From: Kistimonas sp. bin40
Lineage (GTDB): Bacteria > Pseudomonadota > Gammaproteobacteria > Pseudomonadales > Endozoicomonadaceae
NCBI GenBank assembly: GCA_002238585.1
Contig: MPMQ01000020.1
Span: 1 to 46,795 of the forward strand
Direction of reading: 5' to 3'
DNA length: 46,795 bases
Shown one piece after another: positions 33,788 through 40,329 of the stretch. The notes under the pieces were generated by a model. That model was not told the DNA's origin, searched no databases, and saw only the letters and a list, made by a program, of their open reading frames with translations. The stretch's first letter is position 1. Every line of letters starts with the position of its first letter. A program made the translations under genes and the position numbers.

Positions 33788-35935
33788 TCAGAGCGGGGTG
33801 CGGCCTGGCACCTTCTGCTCCAGGTGCGGGCTACGCGGTTGTTGTGGTCCCGACGCCGGCGGCCGGGACACAATGCCACCGGACGCCCAGGCGATGACAG
33901 AACAATAGTGGCTTGTCTGGTGATGTTCGGTTCTGCCAGGGGCAGGTGCGTCACTGTGTCTGCTGTGTGCTGTCAGGTGACTGTCTTGCAGGTTTGCTGA
34001 CAGCAATGGATGACCGCTGGCCGCAAAACGGGTGGGCGCGGTTGTGCGGGGCATTTCCCCTGGCCGATGGCTGTGTGAACGGGAGCGGGTGTGTTGCGCA
34101 GCAGGCAGGGTCTGCGCAATACGGGAGCCAAGCGGGCCCTGTCGTCTGGACATCTTGTCTGATGCGCATTGTTGTCTGGTGCTGGCAACAGGAAAGAGAC
34201 CAGCCTGTTTGGTGGTGTGTCGGTGCAGATGTGTCTTGCGGGGGGATTGGCGCCGGCTGTTGTGGGGCCGGCCAGGGACCTTTGGGGGGCATGCAAACTG
34301 GTGCGCAAATCTTTCTTGCTGACCTTCTTCAGGACAGGCCTCTGGCCGCTTGTCGCTGTGGATGCGCCAGCATTTTTCCAGCTTGTCTGATTGTGAGGGC
34401 CCTGTGCCGCTGTTTTTATGGGAACGGAGAAACGCAGCTTTGCTGGAGTGAAGCCGTACGTGTTTTATCAGGGAACTTGCGTGTATGAACGGACGTCCAC
34501 AGACTTCACAGGGACAGACAAAGGTTTTTTCTCCGGAATGGTGACGCAAGTGGGTGGTCAGGCTGCCTGATTGGGTAAACGAACGTCCACAGTCTTCATG
34601 TGGACAAGCAAAGGGTTTTTCTCCGGTGTGGATACGCCGGTGTTTTGTCAGATTGGAGGATTGTGCAAACGCGCGTTCACAGCCTTCATGTGCACAGATA
34701 AAGGGTGCTTCTCTGGAGTGGATGCGCTTGTGTTCTTTCAGATAGCCTGAGCGTGCGCACGCGTATCCACAGCCCGGGTACGGACAGACAAAAGGTTTTT
34801 CTCTGGTGTGGACACGCCTGTGGGCTGTCAGGGAACTGCGTTGTATGAACGAAAGTGCACAGCCTTTATGAGAACAGACAAAGGGCCGTTCCCCGGTGTG
34901 GGTGCGCCAGTGCACTTTCAGGTAGGCTGGGCGTGCGCATGCGTATCCGCAGCCTTCGTACGGACAGGCAAAAGGTTTTGCGCTGGTGTGGACATGCCCG
35001 TGGGTTGTCAGGGAACGGCGTTGTCTGAACGCAAGTGCACAGCCTTCATGTGAACAGACAAAGGGGGCTTCCCCGGTGTGAACGCGCTTGTGTTCTGTCA
35101 GGTAGCTTGAGCGTACGCACGCGTATCCACAGCCTTCGTACGGACAGACAAAAGGTTTTTCTCTGGTGTGGACAAGCCAGTGGGCTGTCAGGGAAAAGCG
35201 TTGTGCAAACGAACGTGCACAGCCTTCACGTAAACAGACAAAGGGCCTTTCCCCGGTGTGGGTGCGCCAGTGCGTTTGCAGGTGGGGTTTTTGTGTGAAC
35301 GCGCGTCCACAACCCTCATGCATACAAACAAAAGGTTTTTCTCGTGAGTGGACGCGAAAGTGCCTGACCATCTTGCAATGTTGTGTGCACGAATATCCAC
35401 AGTCAGGGTGGGAGCAGACAAAGGACCTGGCCCTGGCGTGGGCGCGCCCGTGCGCTTGCAGGTGGGATTTGTGTGTGAACGCGCGTCCACAACCCTCATG
35501 CGTACAAACAAAGGGTTTTTCTCCTGAGTGGATGGGAAAGTGTGTGGCCAGCTTGCCAGGTCGTGTGCACGCATAGCCACAGTCAGGGTGGGATCCGACC
35601 AGGGTTGTTGCTCCGGCTTCGGCTTCGGCGCGCCTGCGCAAGCGTTTCATCCGGTCGCCAGATTGTGCGGACAAACAGCCACAGCCTTCCTGTGAACAGA
35701 TAACGGCTTGTGCTCCGGTGTGGGTGTTCAGGTGCCTTTTCAGAACGCCGGGTGGGTTGAGCTGTCTGCCGTAGTCGTGATGAGGGCCTCTGCGCAGGAC
35801 GGCAGTGTTGCGATGCGAAACAAGGGGAGAGGGGACTGTTGCCGCCCTGATGAGTGGATGGCGTCCAGCCTGCCTCTGAGGTTCGCTCCCGGACTGTGAT
35901 ACAGAGGCCGGGGAGGTTGTAGGTGTGTGCAGCAT
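33788..35935 (-). CDS. Poly-C2H2 zinc-finger protein (gene 19), 715 aa, 12 fingers
   Basis: It starts MLHTPTTSPASVS at 35935 with GGA 7 nt upstream (open frame to 36064 rejected). The first about 140 residues contain three decayed fingers (for example VGSHPDCG, first Cys lost) and an Arg/Glu/Ala insert. Twelve intact fingers run from 143 to about 502 with an obvious two-finger, 180-bp periodicity: YEGCGYACxRSxYL alternates with HEGCALxFxQRxSL. Two or three decayed fingers follow, then a long basic linker. The tag is VIAWASGGIVSRP and the C-terminus extends about 10 residues past the usual end. Confidence 0.92.
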   Translation of the reverse strand: MLHTPTTSPASVSQSGSEPQRQAGRHPLIRAATVPSPLVSHRNTAVLRRGPHHDYGRQLNPPGVLKRHLNTHTGAQAVICSQEGCGCLSAQSGDRMKRLRRRAEAEAGATTLVGSHPDCGYACTRPGKLATHFPIHSGEKPFVCTHEGCGRAFTHKSHLQAHGRAHARARSFVCSHPDCGYSCTQHCKMVRHFRVHSREKPFVCMHEGCGRAFTQKPHLQTHWRTHTGERPFVCLREGCARSFAQRFSLTAHWLVHTREKPFVCPYEGCGYACVRSSYLTEHKRVHTGEAPFVCSHEGCALAFRQRRSLTTHGHVHTSAKPFACPYEGCGYACARPAYLKVHWRTHTGERPFVCSHKGCALSFIQRSSLTAHRRVHTREKPFVCPYPGCGYACARSGYLKEHKRIHSREAPFICAHEGCERAFAQSSNLTKHRRIHTGEKPFACPHEDCGRSFTQSGSLTTHLRHHSGEKTFVCPCEVCGRPFIHASSLIKHVRLHSSKAAFLRSHKNSGTGPSQSDKLEKCWRIHSDKRPEACPEEGQQERFAHQFACPPKVPGRPHNSRRQSPRKTHLHRHTTKQAGLFPVASTRQQCASDKMSRRQGPLGSRIAQTLPAAQHTRSRSHSHRPGEMPRTTAPTRFAASGHPLLSANLQDSHLTAHSRHSDAPAPGRTEHHQTSHYCSVIAWASGGIVSRPPASGPQQPRSPHLEQKVPGRTPL
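34801..35340. repeat. Three 180-bp units (finger pairs) inside gene 19
   Basis: Units starting at 34801, 34981 and 35161 align throughout. The periodicity extends into flanking pairs (35295 matches 35475). Confidence 0.85.
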
Positions 35936-35987
35936 GGCGTTGTCCGGTGGCGAGTCAGCCATAGCTTGGAGTGCCGGATCCGTTTTT

Positions 35988-36016
35988 ATTTCTGCGCCCG
36001 GTGACCAGCTTGTCAT
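35988..36016 (-). promoter_or_regulatory. Promoter-like element of gene 19
   Basis: -35 ATGACA, 17-bp spacer, -10 AGAAAT in an A/T-rich stretch, 53 bp from the ATG. Confidence 0.45.
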
Positions 36017-36060
36017 CCTGGCCCGGGCTCCCAGGCTGCGCTGCCTGAGGCTCGGTTCCA

Positions 36061-36250
36061 TCACAGCATCAGCTACCGGGTTTGGCTTGCGTCATCCGAC
36101 GCGCTGATCAGTCTGATGCCGGTGCCGGACCGATCTGCAGTCGCGCCGGGATGTCTGTGTGCGGTGAGAGCCGGCCGGTTTATCGTCTTCTGCTACAGGC
36201 TCGGGCCGCGCGGCTGTTGTGGTCCCGCCGCCTGCCACTGATGCACACAG
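36061..36250 (-). pseudogene. Orphan 3' end of a lost zinc-finger gene (array boundary)
   Basis: This block aligns with 33,668-33,850, the spacer and C-terminal end of gene 19. On the minus strand it still encodes a diverged tag end (GPQQPRGPSL against GPQQPRSPHL) before the conserved stop context CTGTAGCAG. No finger lies upstream of it, so only the 3' flank of a former array member remains. It marks the outer edge of the array. Confidence 0.65.
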
Positions 36251-36889
36251 CCTGGCCGGGCCCACAGGTTATGCACGACGCGTAGCTGATAAATAATCAT
36301 CCATGACCTGAAACTTTTCGCTGTCCTTACCCTTCCTGCGGCCGCGCGCCGGGCGTCGGGAGCTTGAAGCCGGAAGCGTCTGCTTCTGTGTGAACGCGGC
36401 CTGCCAGGGTGATGAACCGGTGGTGGGATTGAATGGGTGTCCCTGCGTGACCGAGCCTCTGCTCTCGTAGACCTGTGTACTCTCGTCCAGTGAAGGCGGG
36501 GACGGTGCACCAGTGTCCGCACTGCCCTGCCTGTATCCGCATGGCGGCGCTCTTTGTTCCCCGATGCATTCCAGGATTGGGCGTACTTTTTTGTTCAGTA
36601 CTTTTTCGTTCAGCGTTCAGCGATCAGCGAAGGCGGGAATCCACAGCCTTTCCGGCACGACTGCACCCACTGCCCGCTGGCTTCTCCTGCCAGGAGCGGA
36701 TGTCAAGAGCTGTGCAATCGCCCTGTAACGCCTTTGTTAAAACGCACGGAACTCCTGATGTTCCGCGATGCCCCAGTCGCAGGGGGGACTGCGTGCCCCG
36801 CTTGCCTGGCTGTTCGCTGGCAGGTGCCTTTCCGCTTTTGGGTTGGCATGGCTCATCAGAGTGGATGCCAAAACGCACAGGAGACGAAA
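36251..36889. other. Non-coding region between the array and the membrane-protein genes
   Basis: I find no convincing gene in it. It includes repeated GTTCAG words at about 36,590-36,620, an inverted repeat at 36,747-36,765, and a 10-mer GCCCTGTAAC (36,720-36,729) that recurs at 43,553-43,562 about 160 bp upstream of the third membrane-protein gene. The promoter of the first large gene is expected here but I could not assign it. Confidence 0.5.
36747..36765. repeat. 6-bp inverted repeat upstream of the first large gene
   Basis: CGGAAC, 7-bp loop, GTTCCG. It could be an operator or a leader hairpin. It is too short to assign a role. Confidence 0.3.
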
Positions 36890-39800
36890 ATGAACAACCT
36901 CAGTCCAAACGCGAATTACACATCTTCCTTGATCCAGACCGGCCATGCCGGGGGCAGAGTGCGCCGGTCGAGGACGCAGGCAGTGTTGCAGACTGCCGTG
37001 ACTCTGTCGGTGCTGGGTCCACGCAAGGCGGCTCCGGGCGGGCGCTCGAGGCGCCAGGCGGGCAGTGGCGGGATCCCGGGAGTCTCCCGGACATCTCCTG
37101 TCGTGCGACATCTGATCGGCGAGAGCAAGCGTTCGGGCGTGCGGGTGCGGGAGTCGGCCGGGCCTTGCGTACGAACACAAGAGAAGGGCGGGCAGCGCGC
37201 GTCGGCACAGACCAGCACAAAAGCTGGCAGGCAAGGCAGAAGAAACAAACGGGAAAGGGACAGACGACAGCTGCGCTCTGTGGAGAAAGACGCGGGCTGT
37301 TCTTCTTCGCCAGGCAGCCGGCGTCGTCAACGCCGCTCTGAGGCACTGGATGACTTTCCGGTTGTGCGCGCCGGTCGGTCTGCGCCGCTGTCTCACCAGC
37401 ACAGGACAAGAAAGAGTGCACAGGACGATCGGGATCCGGATCACCCGGATCTGGACCCCCACGGGTATTGGAAGCAGCCCTTGCGCACCTGTACGGGCCC
37501 CCGCCGTGTCAGGTTGGAGCAGGGCAACTTTCACCGCATTCACGAGAATCTGGATGGCTGCTACGTGCAGGTGGGTCATGTGGTCCTGCGCGGCGATCAG
37601 GCCCGGGATATCTTCCCGGTGGGCAACAGCACCCATCCGTTCACCGGTTGGTTTTACTCCACGCATTCCGATTTGACGGTGCAGCTGGAGCGTTCCCGGG
37701 GGGATGCTGTGCTGTTTGGAGCCGTCCGGGACGGTGAGATTACACTGCATATGAAAAACAGCAGCCTGGTGACGCATGATGGCGGCCGGGCGGCACTGTT
37801 TGGCGAGCTACAGGGCAACAGCCAAGTAGGAGTCAGCTTGCTGCGCAACAGCCTGTTCAATGCCACAGGAGTCGGAGCTGTGCAGGCAGGCCTGGTGGGG
37901 AGCGTCCATGGCGCCGGAAATTTTATTCGTGTGCACGAGATTCTGGACAACCGGGTGCAGGCATGGGCCCAGGCGACCAACGACTGTCAACAGACGGCAG
38001 TGGCCAGTCTGGGGCTGGGCTTGCTGCGCAGTAACGGCAGGCAGGATGTTTATCAGGACCTTGTCAGGGGCAACCAGCTCCAGGCCCGGGCGGGCAGCGG
38101 CTGGGCAGCAGCGGCCATGCTCGGTGTGCTGGATAATCCGCAGGGGCACAATAATCCGCAGGGGCACAGCGGGCATCTGTGGAGCTTCCAGCGTGAGCTG
38201 CATGACAACAGCCTGCAGGCCGCCGCTGGGGAGCCGCAGCCCTCTTGTCCGGGCGGCAGCCGTGCCAGCCTGGGCTATGCTGATGTCCCCGGTTCCTTGC
38301 CGGCCTTGGCATCACCTGCAACACGGCTGTACGCCAAGCAGGCTGACTGGGTGAACAATCGCGTACAAGCCGTGCTGGAGGGCAGCCAGATCCTGGCGGC
38401 TGACAACAGCAGCTGCGTCAGCCAGGTGGCAACGGCCGCTGTTGAGTTTCTGCAACTGCAACAACGCGGCCTTGCACCAGGACAGCTGCAGGGTCGCACG
38501 CAAGGGCAGTCTTTGCTCCCGGCGACAAGGGTTGCAAAACTGTTTTTGTTCTCCGGTGGCAATGCCGAACTCCCCCTGTTCCCTGCCGAAGCCGGCCTCC
38601 CCGGCAATGTCACCGGCTTTGTTGATGCAGCGAGCTATCAATGGAGGGCTTCCAATGACACCGGGTCCCTTGGGAGTCAGGATGTCCGGATCGGCAGCAG
38701 CCTGCAGTTGGCGGGCTGGCGTGAGGCTTACGAGACTCTTCGCTATTCCGAGTCGCTGTTTCCCCCTCTGACCAGGCAGTTTGAACATACCTGCAAGGAA
38801 AGCCGTGGGCGGGGCAACGCCTTTCACTACCCGGGAGAACGCCTGCAATTGATGATCCCGGTCAACAAGCAATGGTTGTTGCTGACGCGGCAGCGCTACC
38901 CCTGGCAGCAGGACCATGACCTGAAGGGGGTACTGCGTGTGACCCGCTACCGGGGAGAAGGGAGGGTGAACAACCCCAGGGTTGGAAGCGAGACTGTACT
39001 TTTGTACCGTCCACACGCCGGAGACCCGCAGCTACTCGATGTCAGTGCCGGCTACAGTCTGGTGCAGGGCCACCAGTTGCACCTGGTGTACCAGAAGGCG
39101 GGCTGGTCGCCCCAGGTGGTGAGTCTGGCGTTGAATGAAACCGACAGCGACTACCGCGTGAGGCAGTACGATGAACTGGCGGGGCAGGCGCGCTTGTTGT
39201 CGGAGGAAGACGGAGACTTGCATCTGTGGATGCAGCAGGAGGACAAGGACATCTTGCTGGTTCATGGACTGGGCACAAGCCCGATGACCACCGATAGCAG
39301 CAATCTCACTGGTAGCACCAATCTCACCAATCTCACCAATCTCACAGATATTGGTATCGGGGTGCGCTGGGGATTTGATTTGTCTGAGCAGCCGGGTGGG
39401 ACGGCACTGCTGGCTCGTCACGGTCAATGGCTCTACGCTGTGCGCCAGCAGCAGGGGCAGCGTGCCAGTCTGCGTCGCTGGCGGGTGGAGGATTCTGTGA
39501 TGGATCCCGACTGGCAGCTCAGCTGGCCGGGCAGAGCGACAGCGGATGTTCGTCTGGTCGCCGCGTACGGGCGGCTGTATGCGTTGGCCGCTGACAGCAT
39601 TTTCAGCGGTCTGTGGATCCAGATTGCGGCAGCAGGCGGTTGTGCACACTGGCAATGGAGGAGCTTCCCGCCATCACGTAGTTTGCTTCCTGCCGAGCCT
39701 GCCATGCCGCCCACATCCTGGGGCCCGCCAATCGAGGTGTCTTTTCCCCGTTGGCGGCCCACATTTCCCGTCCAGACAATTCTGGCGGACGAGGATCCTG

Positions 39801-40177
39801 CGCTCTCGATATGGGCAGGTGTCTGCGTTGGTGTCTCCTGCTGTCTGGGACTGATTGGCTGTGCGGGATGCCTGGCCTTTCTTGCAAAACAAAAGAGGAA
39901 CCAGGTCTGGCGGATGGCCATGGCGCAGGAGCTGTCCCGTCCTCGGTGGCAGGAAGCAGGGAGGCTGGAGCTCAGAGACGTCTGGCCACGGGAGGGGTCG
40001 GCCATGCCGCAAGAACAGCCGCCCGAGCAGGATGAGTGCGCAGGGAGCGCAGGCGTGCACCCGGTGGCAGCGTCTGTGCGGCCGCAGACACCATCCCCGG
40101 CTCCTGATGATGACGCCTCCCCACAGGGCAGCACGGCTATGGAGGTTGAAGTCGAAGTCCATGCAACGGCGCTGTAA
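36890..40177 (+). CDS. Large beta-rich protein with C-terminal transmembrane segment (paralogue A), 1,095 aa
   Basis: I do not recognise the family. The ATG at 36890 has AGGAG 6 nt upstream. A longer frame from 36554 lacks a good ribosome site and was rejected. Residues 1-150 are Arg/Gly/Ser-rich and include KRSGVRVRESAG and SRRRQRRSEALDDF. From about 200 (TCTGP) a repetitive part follows with NFHRIHENLDGCY, FPVGNSTHPFTG (about 242) and Gly-rich turns every 20-25 residues, resembling a GLUG-like or right-handed beta-helix. From about 660 (LTRQRYPWQQD) to 950 come blade-like repeats. A Pro-rich stretch, one hydrophobic segment (about 973-999) and a Lys/Arg stop-transfer then lead to a tail of about 95 residues. 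No clear signal peptide. A membrane-anchored surface or effector role is an inference. Confidence 0.85.
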   Translation: MNNLSPNANYTSSLIQTGHAGGRVRRSRTQAVLQTAVTLSVLGPRKAAPGGRSRRQAGSGGIPGVSRTSPVVRHLIGESKRSGVRVRESAGPCVRTQEKGGQRASAQTSTKAGRQGRRNKRERDRRQLRSVEKDAGCSSSPGSRRRQRRSEALDDFPVVRAGRSAPLSHQHRTRKSAQDDRDPDHPDLDPHGYWKQPLRTCTGPRRVRLEQGNFHRIHENLDGCYVQVGHVVLRGDQARDIFPVGNSTHPFTGWFYSTHSDLTVQLERSRGDAVLFGAVRDGEITLHMKNSSLVTHDGGRAALFGELQGNSQVGVSLLRNSLFNATGVGAVQAGLVGSVHGAGNFIRVHEILDNRVQAWAQATNDCQQTAVASLGLGLLRSNGRQDVYQDLVRGNQLQARAGSGWAAAAMLGVLDNPQGHNNPQGHSGHLWSFQRELHDNSLQAAAGEPQPSCPGGSRASLGYADVPGSLPALASPATRLYAKQADWVNNRVQAVLEGSQILAADNSSCVSQVATAAVEFLQLQQRGLAPGQLQGRTQGQSLLPATRVAKLFLFSGGNAELPLFPAEAGLPGNVTGFVDAASYQWRASNDTGSLGSQDVRIGSSLQLAGWREAYETLRYSESLFPPLTRQFEHTCKESRGRGNAFHYPGERLQLMIPVNKQWLLLTRQRYPWQQDHDLKGVLRVTRYRGEGRVNNPRVGSETVLLYRPHAGDPQLLDVSAGYSLVQGHQLHLVYQKAGWSPQVVSLALNETDSDYRVRQYDELAGQARLLSEEDGDLHLWMQQEDKDILLVHGLGTSPMTTDSSNLTGSTNLTNLTNLTDIGIGVRWGFDLSEQPGGTALLARHGQWLYAVRQQQGQRASLRRWRVEDSVMDPDWQLSWPGRATADVRLVAAYGRLYALAADSIFSGLWIQIAAAGGCAHWQWRSFPPSRSLLPAEPAMPPTSWGPPIEVSFPRWRPTFPVQTILADEDPALSIWAGVCVGVSCCLGLIGCAGCLAFLAKQKRNQVWRMAMAQELSRPRWQEAGRLELRDVWPREGSAMPQEQPPEQDECAGSAGVHPVAASVRPQTPSPAPDDDASPQGSTAMEVEVEVHATAL
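39320..39346 (+). repeat. 3 x 9-bp repeat encoding NLT-NLT-NLT in paralogue A
   Basis: Three AATCTCACC units (last base differs), with a fourth nearby at 39302. The segment is absent from paralogue B at the same place, where the sequence is VTPANTSSEP, so it is a local expansion. NLT is also an N-glycosylation sequon in eukaryotic hosts. Confidence 0.85.
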
Positions 40178-40205
40178 GACCCTTGATGGTGACCATGGAA
40201 CGGAA

Positions 40206-40247
40206 CGCCGCAGTTCTCCTGGTGTCTAACCAGGCACCAGGGCGGCG
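40206..40247 (+). terminator. Possible hairpin terminator after paralogue A
   Basis: CCTGGTG pairs with CACCAGG (40218-40241). An outer CGCCGC/GCGGCG pair extends the stem. No U-tract follows, so it is a weak candidate for intrinsic termination. Confidence 0.35.
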
Positions 40248-40329
40248 TCGCGCCCCCGGCTGTCTGTTACGGGGCAATCTTCCGGAATATGCGATGCCTG
40301 AAGATCCGCTTTAAAGAAGAGTGACGCAG

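Noticed and set aside
1-36000. Ros/MucR-type bacterial zinc-finger regulators
   Set aside because: Those have one finger with different spacing. These have 7-18 fingers with C-x4-C-x12-H-x3/4-H and TGEKP-like linkers.
36554-36889. 112-residue N-terminal extension of paralogue A
   Set aside because: There is no ribosome site at 36554, and AGGAG sits 6 nt before the ATG at 36890, whose N-terminus (MNNLS) aligns with paralogue B (MYNLS).
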